From positions 16,410 to 80,409 of the forward strand of contig JAKOVA010000264.1 in assembly GCA_029782335.1 (NCBI GenBank): a stretch of 64,000 bases of DNA. The letters are read 5' to 3'. A program made the translations under genes and the position numbers. Shown here one piece after another: positions 20,710 to 31,030 of this stretch (position 1 is the stretch's first letter; each line of letters starts with the position of its first letter). The notes below the pieces were generated by a model. The model saw only the letters and a list, made by a program, of their open reading frames with translations, was not told where the DNA came from and made no database searches. Source of the DNA: Actinomycetes bacterium (GTDB lineage: Bacteria; Actinomycetota; Acidimicrobiia; Acidimicrobiales; Microtrichaceae).

Positions 20710-22475
20710 CCTCCACTTCCCTCCGCACCCACTCCTGTGGCGAGCTGCGCCTCGAGCACGTGGGAGCCGCCGTCTCGCTGTGCGGGTGGGTTTCGGCCCG
20801 CCGCGAGCACAGCCAGCACCTCGCCTTCGTTGACCTTCGCGACCACACCGGCATCACGCAGTGCGTCGTGGACGGCGCGAGTGACCTGCGCGGCGAGTAC
20901 GTCGTTCGCATCTCGGGCACCGTCGTCGCCCGTGGCCCGGAGCACCGCAATCCCAATGTGGCGACGGGGGAGATCGAGCTCCACGACTGCACGGTCGAGG
21001 TGCTCGCCACCGCCGAGGCGCCGCCGTTCCGGCTCGACGACCGAGTCGAGACCGACGAGACGATCCGGCTGCGCTACCGCTACCTCGATCTCCGGCGTGC
21101 GGAGATGCAGCGCAACCTCAGGGTCCGCGCCAAAGTCAACAGCGCGGTGCGCTCCGCTATGGAGCAGCAGGGCTTCGTCGAGGTCGAGACGCCCATGCTG
21201 ATCGCCTCGACACCCGAAGGCGCTCGGGACTTCGTCGTCCCGTCTCGACTCAAGCCAGGCTCGTTCTACGCGTTGCCACAGTCGCCCCAGCTGTTCAAGC
21301 AGCTCTGCATGGTGGGGGGGATCGATCGCTACTACCAGATCGCCCGCTGCCTGCGAGACGAGGATCTCCGAGCGGACCGCCAGTTCGAGTTCATGCAGCT
21401 CGACGCCGAGATGAGCTTCGTCACCCAATCAGACGTGCTCGATGCGATCTCGACGACGGTTCGCCACACGATCCAGGCGGTCACCGGCAACGACATCGGC
21501 GAGATCCCGCAGATGACCTGGCGGGAAGCCCAGGAGCGATACGGCTCCGACAAGCCCGACGTGCGTTTCGGGATGGAACTCGTCGAGCTGACCTCGATCT
21601 TCGCCGAGACCGGCTTCAACGCGTTCAAGGCACCGTGTGTGAAGGGGATCCGTGTTCCCGGAGCCGGCGACACGTCCCGCAGCCGGCTCGACGACCTCAC
21701 CGATCGCGCGAAGCGGTGGGGGGCCAAAGGGCTCGTGTGGATGCGCGTCAAGGGTGAAGCCGGCCACGTCGAGGTGGAATCACCGGTCGCGAAGTTCTTG
21801 AGCGAGGCCGAGTGCGCGTCGCTCGCCGCGACCCTCGACGCCGAGCCCGGCGACTTGTTGCTGCTGGTTGCTGACGAGCGACCGACCACGTGCCACGTGC
21901 TCGGTCTGCTTCGTCTGGAACTCGGCCGACCACCGGTGACCGACGGTGGTCTCGCCGTGTGGTGGGTCGTGGACTTCCCGCTCTTCGAATCGATCGACGA
22001 GGCGACGGGCCGACCGGTGCCGGCGCACCATCCCTTCACGATGCCGAATGACGAGGACGCGTCGATCATCGACGAGGTGCTCGCCGGGGGAGACGTCCAC
22101 CGCCTGTTGGAAGTCCGCTCCCAGGCGTACGACCTGGTGATCAACGGGTGGGAACTCGGCTCCGGAAGCGTGCGGATCCACCGCCCCGACATCCAGTCGA
22201 AGATCTTCCGGCTGCTCGGCATCGGCGAAGAGGATGCGCACGAGAAGTTCGGCTTCCTGCTCGACGCGTTCCGCTACGGGGCGCCCCCCCACGCGGGGTT
22301 CGCGTTCGGGATGGACCGTCTCACGGCGCTGCTCGCAGGGGAGGAGAACATCCGTGAGGTGATCGCGTTCCCGAAGACACAAACGGGCAGCGATCCCCTG
22401 ACCGGCGCGCCGAGCGACCTCGACCCGGCACAGCTCCACGAACTCGGACTGCGGCTGCTCCCGCCGACGTCGTAG
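20706..22475 (+). CDS. aspS: Aspartyl-tRNA synthetase
   Basis: LCGWVSARREHSQHLAFVDLRD, FVEVETPMLIASTPEGARDFVVP, GFAFGMDRL. Confidence 0.97.
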   Translation: MTSTSLRTHSCGELRLEHVGAAVSLCGWVSARREHSQHLAFVDLRDHTGITQCVVDGASDLRGEYVVRISGTVVARGPEHRNPNVATGEIELHDCTVEVLATAEAPPFRLDDRVETDETIRLRYRYLDLRRAEMQRNLRVRAKVNSAVRSAMEQQGFVEVETPMLIASTPEGARDFVVPSRLKPGSFYALPQSPQLFKQLCMVGGIDRYYQIARCLRDEDLRADRQFEFMQLDAEMSFVTQSDVLDAISTTVRHTIQAVTGNDIGEIPQMTWREAQERYGSDKPDVRFGMELVELTSIFAETGFNAFKAPCVKGIRVPGAGDTSRSRLDDLTDRAKRWGAKGLVWMRVKGEAGHVEVESPVAKFLSEAECASLAATLDAEPGDLLLLVADERPTTCHVLGLLRLELGRPPVTDGGLAVWWVVDFPLFESIDEATGRPVPAHHPFTMPNDEDASIIDEVLAGGDVHRLLEVRSQAYDLVINGWELGSGSVRIHRPDIQSKIFRLLGIGEEDAHEKFGFLLDAFRYGAPPHAGFAFGMDRLTALLAGEENIREVIAFPKTQTGSDPLTGAPSDLDPAQLHELGLRLLPPTS

Positions 22476-22478
22476 CGG

Positions 22479-23186
22479 TCACGCCGCGACGAGCCGCACC
22501 ACGACATCACCCGGCCGGACTTCCGCGAGGGCTCGGGTATCGGCCCCGTCCCGGAGCAGGTCGGGCCGGTCGTAGATCCGAAGGAGGACCACGTCCTCGC
22601 CGCGCCGGAGCGTCGCGGTCGATCCGTCGACCCACGAGGGATTCCATCCGATGGCGGAGACCGCCTCGTCGAGGGCGGCCGGGAGCGCCGCGAGTTGCGA
22701 CGCATCGGTCGAGAAGTCGATGCGGTTCGTGCGGATGTCGTCGGGGGTTCCCACCGGCGCCAGGTCGCAGGGGAGGTTGATGCCGGCGAACATCGCACCG
22801 AGTGAGGACCAATGATCGGCATCCCCAACGGGTGGGGCCGCCGCCGTCGGCGTGGCGGTGGCACCGAGTGACACGATCGAACTTCTCGCTCGGTTGACCG
22901 CGGAGCCGAGCGTCGCAGTCACGGAGACGGGCGGCGGGGGAGGGGCGCTCGCGAGGCCGCGTCGAAGGTCATCGGAGATGGGGATCCCCTCGGTCCGAAA
23001 GAGTTCCTCGGTCGGACTCAGTACACCGGCCGGGGACTCTTCGGCGAGGCGCGCGATCACCGTGGTCCGGTCGCGACGAGCAAGCGTCTTGTAGCGCGCG
23101 AAAATGACGAGTACTCCAGTGGCGACGCAGAGCAGCAGCAGGGCCTTCACCGGCCCCAGGGTAGGAATCACTTCGCCGTTTGCCAC
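22479..23186 (-). CDS. Hypothetical membrane-anchored protein
   Basis: Single N-terminal TM, Pro-rich linker (APPPPPVSV); no recognised family. Confidence 0.65.
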   Translation of the reverse strand: MANGEVIPTLGPVKALLLLCVATGVLVIFARYKTLARRDRTTVIARLAEESPAGVLSPTEELFRTEGIPISDDLRRGLASAPPPPPVSVTATLGSAVNRARSSIVSLGATATPTAAAPPVGDADHWSSLGAMFAGINLPCDLAPVGTPDDIRTNRIDFSTDASQLAALPAALDEAVSAIGWNPSWVDGSTATLRRGEDVVLLRIYDRPDLLRDGADTRALAEVRPGDVVVRLVAA

Positions 23187-23232
23187 CGGTCGCGGTCTCC
23201 GGCCCGGGATGGGCCGCAGTAGCCTCGGGCCG

Positions 23233-24327
23233 GTGGCTGTGGATCTGTTCGCCGCAGCGGCTGAGCGCGCCGCGGCAGAAAACGGGCCGCTCGCGGACCG
23301 TCTCCGGCCTCGGCAACTCGCCGATGTCGTCGGTCAGCGCCACCTCCTCGCGGATGACGGCCCGCTCGTTCGACTCCTCGACGCCGCCCGTCTTCCGTCG
23401 ATCGTGCTGTGGGGTCCTCCGGGAACCGGCAAGACGACGATCGCCCGGCTGATCGCGACCTCGCGAAGCGACGTCTTCGTTGCGCTCTCTGCGGTGACGG
23501 CCACGGTCAAGGACATTCGCTCGACGGTCGACGCCGCTTCGGATCGCCTCGGGATGCATCAGCGGCGCACGGTGGTCTTTCTGGATGAGATTCACCGGTT
23601 CACCCGAACCCAGCAGGACGCACTGCTGCCCTCGGTCGAGTCCGGAATCGTCTCCCTGATCGGCGCCACCACCGAGAGCCCATGGGCCACGATCGTCGGA
23701 CCATTGCTGTCACGGCTGACCGTCTTTCGGCTCGAGCCACTCGAACGACGCGACCTCGAAGAACTCGTGGCTCGTGCGGCTGCGACCCTGCAGGTCGAAG
23801 TCGACCCGGCAGCGGGTCGTCTCGCCCTCGAGACGGCCGACGGCGATGCCCGCAAGCTGTTGGGAGTGCTCGATGTCGCCGCGGCGCTCCGTGCGTCGGG
23901 CAACGTCATCGATGAAGCGACGGTTCGCTCAGCGCTTGGCGCTGGAGATCTGCGTTACGGAACCGGTGCCCACTACGACGCGGCGAGCGCGTTCATCAAA
24001 TGGATGCGTCATTCCGAACCGGATCAGGCCGTTGCCTGGCTGGTGCACATGCTCGACGGTGGCGAAGACCCGCGGTTCATCGCCCGGCGGATGCAGATCT
24101 TCGCGTCGGAGGACATCGGCCACGCCGACCCGCGCGCTCTGCTCATCGCCGATGCTGCCGCGCGAGCCGTCGACTCCGTCGGCATGCCGGAGGCCCGGTA
24201 CCTGCTCGCACACGCCGCGACCTATCTCTCGATGGCACCGAAGTCACGCCAGATCGTTGCGGATCTCGAACGGGCATCGACGACGATTCGGCGGCTCCCA
24301 CCAGAGATGCTGGGGGAGACCTCGTGA
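23233..24327 (+). CDS. rarA: Replication-associated recombination protein A (MgsA/RarA AAA+ ATPase)
   Basis: VDLFAAAAERAAAENGPLADRLRPRQLADVVGQRHLL, WGPPGTGKTTIARLIA; GTG start after TAGCCT. Confidence 0.93.
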   Translation: MAVDLFAAAAERAAAENGPLADRLRPRQLADVVGQRHLLADDGPLVRLLDAARLPSIVLWGPPGTGKTTIARLIATSRSDVFVALSAVTATVKDIRSTVDAASDRLGMHQRRTVVFLDEIHRFTRTQQDALLPSVESGIVSLIGATTESPWATIVGPLLSRLTVFRLEPLERRDLEELVARAAATLQVEVDPAAGRLALETADGDARKLLGVLDVAAALRASGNVIDEATVRSALGAGDLRYGTGAHYDAASAFIKWMRHSEPDQAVAWLVHMLDGGEDPRFIARRMQIFASEDIGHADPRALLIADAAARAVDSVGMPEARYLLAHAATYLSMAPKSRQIVADLERASTTIRRLPPEMLGETS

Positions 24328-24710
24328 GCGCAGTCGATCTCGCAGCGGTCCTCCTGGCGGCCGTCGCCTTGGTGGCGGTCGCCGCGCTCGCGGTCGTCTG
24401 TGCCCGCCTCGTGTCGCTGACCCGTGCGCTGGGCGCTGCGGTCGATGAGCTTCGTGCCACGGTGGAGCCTGCGAGCGCGGAGCTCGTCGACGCCGCCGAT
24501 CGCGCTGCTGCACAGGTGGATCGCCTCGAGTCGCTGATCCGAACGACGGCGAGCATCTCCGAGACGGTTGATGCCGCTGCGCAAACCACCTTCCGGGTGT
24601 TGTCGAGTCCGGTCATCAAGGGCGCGGCGATCGCCACCGGGACGGGTCGCGCGGCACGCCGACTGCGCGGACGCCAGGGGTCCGCGCCTGGTGATGAAGG
24701 GACAGGTTGA
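24324..24710 (+). CDS. DUF948-like membrane protein
   Basis: N-terminal TM then amphipathic helix with SLIRTTASISETVDAAAQTTFRVLSSPVIKGAAIATGTGRAARRLRG. Confidence 0.65.
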   Translation: MSAVDLAAVLLAAVALVAVAALAVVCARLVSLTRALGAAVDELRATVEPASAELVDAADRAAAQVDRLESLIRTTASISETVDAAAQTTFRVLSSPVIKGAAIATGTGRAARRLRGRQGSAPGDEGTG

Positions 24711-24931
24711 TGTTCAAGCGGGTGATCTGGTTCGGAATCGGTGCAGCCGCAGGAACGGCGGGAACCGTATGGACCGAGCGTAAGGTTCGCTCGCAACTGG
24801 ACCGGGTGCGCCCCGCCGCGCTCGCGGGCTCGGTGCAAGATGCGGTCCGCGCCGCGGTGGCCGAGGGTCGGAGCGCTGCACGCGCTCGAGAGGATGAGCT
24901 TCGGTCCCGCTACGGCGGGCGACGCGGGTGA
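24710..24931 (+). CDS. Small hypothetical protein (actinobacterial rarA-alaS region type)
   Basis: MFKRVIWFGIGAAAGTAGTVWTERKVRSQLDRV; translationally coupled neighbours. Confidence 0.65.
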   Translation: MFKRVIWFGIGAAAGTAGTVWTERKVRSQLDRVRPAALAGSVQDAVRAAVAEGRSAARAREDELRSRYGGRRG

Positions 24932-25353
24932 GGGCGCTCGGTATCGATCTCGGCGCCAAGCGGATCGGCGTCGCGGTGTCCGACAGCGCCGGGACGGTCG
25001 CGACACCCGTCGAAACCCTGATCCGCACCCCCGACCGGGCCGCGCTGCATCGTTCGATCGTCGCCCTCGGTCGCGAGTGGGAGGTCGAGATCATCGTGGT
25101 CGGCCTGCCGCTCGGTCTTGACGGATCGGTCGGACCGGCGGCCGCGGCAGCGCTCGCCGAGGTCGAGGAGCTACGTGGCACCGCCGGGGTGCCGGTCGAG
25201 ACCTACGATGAGCGTTTGACGACCGTGACCGCCCAGCGGTCATTGCACGACATGAACCTCGCCCCCGCAGCACGGCGTCGGGTGGTCGACCAACTCGCCG
25301 CAGCCGTGATGTTGCAGGCGTGGCTCGATCGTCGACGCAACGGCCCCACCTGA
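24928..25353 (+). CDS. ruvX: Putative Holliday junction resolvase / pre-16S rRNA nuclease YqgF
   Basis: RALGIDLGAKRIGVAVSD...GLPLGLDGSVG...YDERLTTVTAQRSL. Confidence 0.94.
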   Translation: MRALGIDLGAKRIGVAVSDSAGTVATPVETLIRTPDRAALHRSIVALGREWEVEIIVVGLPLGLDGSVGPAAAAALAEVEELRGTAGVPVETYDERLTTVTAQRSLHDMNLAPAARRRVVDQLAAAVMLQAWLDRRRNGPT

Positions 25354-25369
25354 GAGCTGATCTGAACCC

Positions 25370-26569
25370 GTGACCGACCCTTCCACGCCCGGCCGCCCAT
25401 CCCCAGCCGAGCCTCGCCGCCGACCGCAACCGACGAGCGCTGCTGAACGTCCCGTGCGACGCGCCCCCAGCCCCACTCAACGGGCGCCCCAGCGCCGTGA
25501 CGAGTACGTCGAGATCCGGCCTGCCGGGTCACTCGGGCGGCGGGTGGTCCTTTTCGTACTCGGCGTCGCGGTGATCATGGCGATCATCGCCGGAGGCGTG
25601 CTGGTGTGGGCGATGCGTCAGATCGATCCTGGCGATCCGGGCCCGCAGGTCGCCTCCCTGACGATTCCGTCCGGATCCGGAGTTGCCGATATCGGCGCGC
25701 TCCTCGAGAAGCGGGGCATCATCACGAGCGCGACGGTCTTCGAGTGGTACGCCCGCTGGGAGAACAAGGGATCGAACTGGAAAGCAGGGGAGTACACGAC
25801 CTTCCGTCGGAACTCCACGATGGCGGCGGTCTTCAAGGTGCTCGACGCGGGTCCGGTCCCGCCCGACACCGTGTCGCTGACGCTCATCCCCGGGACCCGC
25901 CTCGAAGATCAGCTCGCACGAATCTCGAAGGCGTTCCCCTCGATCACGGTGCCGCAACTGCAGATGGTGCTGGCCTCGGGCCGGATCACCTCGAAGTACC
26001 GCAAGGCCGCTCAACCCTCCTGGGAGGGGATGCTCGCCGCCGACACGTTCCGTTTCGAGGAGGACGCGACCGCGGATCAGATCCTCCAGACCCTCGCTGA
26101 TCATCAGACGAAGCTTCTTGACGAGCTCGGTTACGGGCGTGCCGAGGCCCTCACCGGACACACGGCGTGGGAACTGGTCACGATCGCGTCGCTCGTCGAG
26201 CGCGAAGCGGGCACGCCGCCGGATGAGGCCGGAAAGATCGCGCGGGTGGTCTACAACCGACTCGATCGTGGCGAGCCGTTGGGAATCGACGCATCGATTC
26301 TCTACGGCCTCGGGCGCACCTCGGGCGCATTGACCAAGTCTGATCTGGCGAAGGACACGCCGTACAACAATCGGTTGCACAAGGGCCTCCCGCCGACGCC
26401 GATCGCGACGCCGGCTCGCGCGGCGCTCGCTGCGGCGATCGATCCGACCCCCGGTCCGTGGATCTACTACGTCCTCGTCGAGAACGACCCACCGACCCAC
26501 CTGTTCACCGATTCGGCCCGAGAGTTCCAGAAGGCGAAGGCCGATGCGAAGGCGCGCGGGGTTTTCTGA
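25370..26569 (+). CDS. mltG: Endolytic transglycosylase MltG
   Basis: TM anchor; ASLVEREAGTPPDEAGKIARVVYNRL; PYNNRLHKGLPPTPIATPARAAL. Confidence 0.95.
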   Translation: MTDPSTPGRPSPAEPRRRPQPTSAAERPVRRAPSPTQRAPQRRDEYVEIRPAGSLGRRVVLFVLGVAVIMAIIAGGVLVWAMRQIDPGDPGPQVASLTIPSGSGVADIGALLEKRGIITSATVFEWYARWENKGSNWKAGEYTTFRRNSTMAAVFKVLDAGPVPPDTVSLTLIPGTRLEDQLARISKAFPSITVPQLQMVLASGRITSKYRKAAQPSWEGMLAADTFRFEEDATADQILQTLADHQTKLLDELGYGRAEALTGHTAWELVTIASLVEREAGTPPDEAGKIARVVYNRLDRGEPLGIDASILYGLGRTSGALTKSDLAKDTPYNNRLHKGLPPTPIATPARAALAAAIDPTPGPWIYYVLVENDPPTHLFTDSAREFQKAKADAKARGVF

Positions 26570-26571
26570 CC

Positions 26572-27405
26572 GTGCGGCCGCCCGTCTCGGGCAGCACCCG
26601 GCTGGCGGCGGTGCTCGGCAACCCGGTGCGTCACTCGCTGTCGCCGGTGCTCTTCGACGCGGCGGCTGCGGCGAGTGGCGTCGATCTCGCCTACGTGGCG
26701 CTCGAAGTCAACTCGGGGTCGCTCCGTGACGCGATGGAAGGCGTGCGTGCGCTCGGATTCGTCGGGGTCAACGTCACGATGCCCCACAAGGAGCACGTCG
26801 GATCGCTCGTCGACGACCGCACCGACCGTGCCGCGCGACTTCAGGCAGTGAACTGCGTCACCGTCGAGGACGGCCGATTGATCGGCGACAACACCGACGG
26901 TGCGGGTTTTCTCGCCGGCCTGCGCCACGACGGGATCGAGGTCGCCGGCCGTCGGGTCGCGGTGCTCGGGGCAGGCGGCGCGGCCCGGGCGATTTGTGAC
27001 GCGCTCGGTGGTGCCGGAGCGGCGCTGGTCACCGTGCACAACCGCAGCATCGACCGGGCACGGGTTGCCGCGGCACTCGCTGGCGATATTGGTGCCGTGG
27101 GCGAAGCGGGCCAACTCCGTGCCGCGGATCTGATCGTCAACGCGACGCCGCTCGGCATGGCCGGGGACCGGTCGGTCCCGCTCGACCCGACGGTGCTGCG
27201 GAGAGAACACGTCGTCGTCGACATCGTGTACCACCCGATCGAGACGCCCCTCCTGGCAGCGGCGGCCGGCGTCGGAGCCAAGACGATCAACGGCTTGGGC
27301 ATGTTGATCGGGCAGGCGGGCATCGCGTTCGAGCGGTGGTGTGGCGTTGAGGCGCCGGTCTCCCAGATGCGTCTCGCCGCCACGGCATACCTCGGAGCCG
27401 ACTGA
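26572..27405 (+). CDS. aroE: Shikimate dehydrogenase
   Basis: AVLGNPVRHSLSPVLFDAA...GVNVTMPHKEHV...LGAGGAARAI. Confidence 0.95.
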   Translation: MRPPVSGSTRLAAVLGNPVRHSLSPVLFDAAAAASGVDLAYVALEVNSGSLRDAMEGVRALGFVGVNVTMPHKEHVGSLVDDRTDRAARLQAVNCVTVEDGRLIGDNTDGAGFLAGLRHDGIEVAGRRVAVLGAGGAARAICDALGGAGAALVTVHNRSIDRARVAAALAGDIGAVGEAGQLRAADLIVNATPLGMAGDRSVPLDPTVLRREHVVVDIVYHPIETPLLAAAAGVGAKTINGLGMLIGQAGIAFERWCGVEAPVSQMRLAATAYLGAD

Positions 27406-27475
27406 ACGATCTCCGCTACACCTTTTCGCTCCTCCTGCCGATACATGCCGCACCACTGACTGCTGGGAGGACGAA

Positions 27476-28456
27476 GTGGCGCTGCAGGGAACCATCGACT
27501 CGTTCGCGATGGCCGACGTCTTGCGACTGTTGGCGTCATCGGCGAAGTCGGGTCGGCTGATCGTCAACGGTGATCGTGGCACCGCGAATCTCTGGTTGGA
27601 GGAGGGGCGCTTCGTCGGCGGTGGTACCCCCGACCCGTCCTCCGCGGAGATCGCGGAGGTCGTCTTCGACGTCCTTCGCTTCGAGAACGGCAGTTTCATC
27701 TTCGAAGCGGGAGCCGTCTGCTCAGCGCCCGTGGAGCCCATCGAGGTTGTTCCCGTACTCGGGCAGGCCGAGGCGGCGCTGCTCGAGTGGAACGAGATCG
27801 TCAAGATCGTGCCGTCACAGCGGTCGTGGATCACCCTCGCGGCGGAGTTGCCGCACGCGGAGGTCGTGGTCGACCAGGCGTGTTGGGCATCGATCGTCGC
27901 CGTGGGGAGCGGGACGAGCGTGGACCAACTCGGTGCACGGCTCGGTCTCGGTGAGCTGTCGTCGAGCCGGCTGGTCCGTGCGTTGGTCGAGGCCGGCTTC
28001 GTCGAGGTGGTCGACGCTCCCGAAACGGAGTCCTCGCTGTGGCACACCGACCTCGGCTCCGAGGACGCCGACGCGGCGGGATCCGAGGATGCGGCTGACC
28101 CCTTTGGGACCACCGGCCTTCCGGATCTCCCGATTCGCCGCCCGATGACCGCGTTCGAGGACGACTCGGAGTCGCCGGCGGTCTCCTTCGGCGGTGATGC
28201 GTTCGAGTCTGACGACATCGGGCTTCCCAGCCTGACGGTCGCCGGACTGACCGATGACCTCTACGAGTCGGCAACGAGCGCCGGCGATCCGGCGGGGGTC
28301 GCGGACGTGAACCGATCGATGTCGATGCTCAGCTCGAAGGCCGCACAGGCGCTCGCGTCGTTGAGCGTCCCCGACGATGTGCCGCGGGCGCAACTCGAGG
28401 GTGACGACGAGGACGAGGAGCGCACCCGTATGCTGCGCTTCCTCGGCACCGTGTGA
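27476..28456 (+). CDS. DUF4388 (PATAN-like) domain protein
   Basis: LQGTIDSFAMADVLRLLASSAKSGRLIVNGDRGTANLWLEEGRFVGGG; SD gggagg before GTG. Confidence 0.82.
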   Translation: MALQGTIDSFAMADVLRLLASSAKSGRLIVNGDRGTANLWLEEGRFVGGGTPDPSSAEIAEVVFDVLRFENGSFIFEAGAVCSAPVEPIEVVPVLGQAEAALLEWNEIVKIVPSQRSWITLAAELPHAEVVVDQACWASIVAVGSGTSVDQLGARLGLGELSSSRLVRALVEAGFVEVVDAPETESSLWHTDLGSEDADAAGSEDAADPFGTTGLPDLPIRRPMTAFEDDSESPAVSFGGDAFESDDIGLPSLTVAGLTDDLYESATSAGDPAGVADVNRSMSMLSSKAAQALASLSVPDDVPRAQLEGDDEDEERTRMLRFLGTV

Positions 28457-28551
28457 ACGCGCTCCTCGCGGGGCTTTCTTCACTTTCAGCGCCGAATGCG
28501 CCACAGTGGATGGTCTCCCCGACCATGCCGTCAGCCGCTGAGAGGACCACG

Positions 28552-29733
28552 ATGGCCACCGCAACCCTTCGCTCCGCGCTCGATCAGCCGTTTCCGGCCG
28601 GTCGCGCCTGGGCCGAGTCGGCGTTGTGGCGATTGGGCCTTCACCCCGACGCAGAACTGGACGTGCGCCACGTCGCCCAGGGGTGGATGCGTCTCGGCGT
28701 CGGCGATGACGCAACGCTCGTCGACACCTTGTTCGTCCTCACCGACACACAGTTGGGGTTCGGCCAGGTCGAGGTCGAGACCACCGATCCGCACTGGGTG
28801 CCGCTCTCCTCGATCGTCGCGATCGACCTGATCGAGGGGGTCCCGTACCCCCTCGAGGCGATTGAGGTGCAGTTCGCTGGTGGACTCGCGATTTTCGTCG
28901 GATGGCCCCCGGCGTTGAGCGAGGCGGTGCTCGAGGTGTTGCGACCTGGCACGGTCGACGCTGAGGCGCCCGACGGTGACGTTGGTGACGGTGACGTTGG
29001 TGACGGTGACGTCGTTGACGCTGATCTCCCCGACGGCGAGGCGGTCGACGACCCTGACCGCTCCCACGACATCGCGGCCCCCGCTCCGCAGCACGCGACC
29101 CCGTTCACGGCAGATGTTCCCCCGATGCCACCACCGCCGATCGCTGCGCTCTTCGGTTCGGAGCCCACGCCGTCATCGAGTGTTGTTCGTCCCGACGAGC
29201 GCGACCGGCATGACGCAGTCGCGGACGACTTCTTCTCAGACCTCGAGGCGACCCCGCCCGACGCGTCGCTGTTCTCCCTCGACGCGCAAGGCGAAGATGA
29301 CGTCGCGGTGCCAGAGGTGCCCGAGGATGCAGTCGCGGTTCACGGGCCGTGGGACGACCCCACGGTCGCGTGGCCCGACCCGTTCCGTGGCTGCGTCTTT
29401 CTCGGTGGACACCCCCTCCACCAGCGCCGCCGGAAGAACGTCGTCGTGGTCATGCGCGCCGGCGGTCTGGTCATCGCGTCTGGGGGGAGTCGAGGGTGGT
29501 CGGTTCACGCGCCGTGGCACGAAGTGCGTCGGCTCGACGTCCAAGGCGCCGACGAGGTGAAGTTCACCCACAACCACCGCATCGATCTCAACGGCAGCGC
29601 ACTCGTGGTGGAGTTACTCGACGGCACGTTCCTGCTCGTCGAGGTGCGTGGTCGCCGGCCGGCGTCACTCCGCTCGGCGCTCGCGCCGATCATGCTCGTC
29701 GTCGCCGAGTCTCCGACCGCCGAACATCACTGA
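28552..29733 (+). CDS. Hypothetical protein with acidic GD-repeat linker
   Basis: Long ORF after DUF4388 gene; internal GDVGDGDVGDGDVVDADLPDGE. Confidence 0.6.
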   Translation: MATATLRSALDQPFPAGRAWAESALWRLGLHPDAELDVRHVAQGWMRLGVGDDATLVDTLFVLTDTQLGFGQVEVETTDPHWVPLSSIVAIDLIEGVPYPLEAIEVQFAGGLAIFVGWPPALSEAVLEVLRPGTVDAEAPDGDVGDGDVGDGDVVDADLPDGEAVDDPDRSHDIAAPAPQHATPFTADVPPMPPPPIAALFGSEPTPSSSVVRPDERDRHDAVADDFFSDLEATPPDASLFSLDAQGEDDVAVPEVPEDAVAVHGPWDDPTVAWPDPFRGCVFLGGHPLHQRRRKNVVVVMRAGGLVIASGGSRGWSVHAPWHEVRRLDVQGADEVKFTHNHRIDLNGSALVVELLDGTFLLVEVRGRRPASLRSALAPIMLVVAESPTAEHH

Positions 29734-29826
29734 CGCACCCGCAGCGGCTCGACAGGTCGCGGATGAGACGTGACGTGGAATGACACGTTACGCTCCGTCC
29801 GACATCAGCAACGTGGGGGTGCGGAT

Positions 29827-30459
29827 ATGGCGGGAACGACATGGCGTGTGCGGTGCGCGGCGGCAGTGGCCGTGCTGGCCGCGCTCCTGGGTGCCGGCGG
29901 ATGCGCACTGGTGCAGCCCACCATCCCGGTTGCCGGAGGATCCAGCGGGGGAGCCCCGCAAGCCCAGGCGCACGGCACGTGGGTCGCCGGTGACTCCATT
30001 TCGCGTGCGAGCCAGTGGCCGAGCCACGTCACGCCGGCGCCCTTGCCGTCGGTTGCGGAGTCCCGTACGGGCTTCCTCCGTGCCATCGACGGTCGGACCA
30101 TCGGATCGAACCTGACGACGGCGATCGCCCGCAACGGTGTACCTGACCGGGTGGTGATCATGGGTGGCGTGAACGACGTCCGAATTGCGAACCCGCCGTC
30201 GATCGCGGCGATCACGGCCGCGATGGCCGCGCTCGAGGCCGAGGTGACCGCGCAAGGTGTCACGGTGATCTGGGCGACCGAACCCGCCTGGACCTACGCC
30301 GGTCCGGTCGGGCAGATCAACCAGTGGATGCGAACTCGTCCCCACGTGATCGACTGTGCCGGATCGGTGAATGGGTCGCCGTTCAACACCTACGACGGGG
30401 TGCATCCGACCGCCGCGGCGAACGACGTGCTCGGCAGGTGTATTTCAGCCCGTCTCTGA
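29827..30459 (+). CDS. SGNH/GDSL-like hydrolase lipoprotein
   Basis: Lipobox LLGAGGC; GDSISR, GGVND, DGVHPT blocks. Confidence 0.78.
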   Translation: MAGTTWRVRCAAAVAVLAALLGAGGCALVQPTIPVAGGSSGGAPQAQAHGTWVAGDSISRASQWPSHVTPAPLPSVAESRTGFLRAIDGRTIGSNLTTAIARNGVPDRVVIMGGVNDVRIANPPSIAAITAAMAALEAEVTAQGVTVIWATEPAWTYAGPVGQINQWMRTRPHVIDCAGSVNGSPFNTYDGVHPTAAANDVLGRCISARL

Positions 30460-30499
30460 CCTGCGGGGCGATACCGCCTGGGCGATAGGGTCGACCGCT

Positions 30500-31030
30500 G
30501 TGAATCGGCCGCACGTCTCGATCGTCGGGCTTCCGGGCACCGGGAAGAGCACCATCGCTCCGATCCTTGCGTCCCGTCTCGACCTCGTGGAGATCGACCT
30601 GGACGAGTTCATCGAGACATCCGCGTCGATGGGCGTTTCGGAGATCTTCGCCGCTGAGGGCGAAGACGGCTTCCGCGATCGTGAGGAGCGGGCGCTCGCG
30701 CAACTCGTCGATGCCGACGAGCCGGCACGGCTGGTGAGCTGCGGGGGCGGTGTTGTGCTCCGCGCCGCGAATCGCCGTCGACTCAGCGAGCGAACGCGCT
30801 GTGTCTGGCTCGACGCGAGCGACGAGACGTTGGCCGAGCGGCTCTGGTCTGCACGCTCGACGCGTCCGCTCCTGGGCGACGCGGAAACCCCCTCCGAGCT
30901 GCGCTCACGAGTCGCGACGTTGCGCGCTGCTCGTGCGCCCTACTACGAGGAGGTCGCCTTCAGCCGGGTCGTCGTCGACGATCTCGACGTGGCCTCGGTT
31001 TCCGAGGCGGCAGCGGTGGCGGTCGCATGA
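30500..31030 (+). CDS. aroK: Shikimate kinase
   Basis: VSIVGLPGTGKSTIAPILASRLDL...DLDEFIE...LVSCGGGVV; GTG start. Confidence 0.94.
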   Translation: MNRPHVSIVGLPGTGKSTIAPILASRLDLVEIDLDEFIETSASMGVSEIFAAEGEDGFRDREERALAQLVDADEPARLVSCGGGVVLRAANRRRLSERTRCVWLDASDETLAERLWSARSTRPLLGDAETPSELRSRVATLRAARAPYYEEVAFSRVVVDDLDVASVSEAAAVAVA

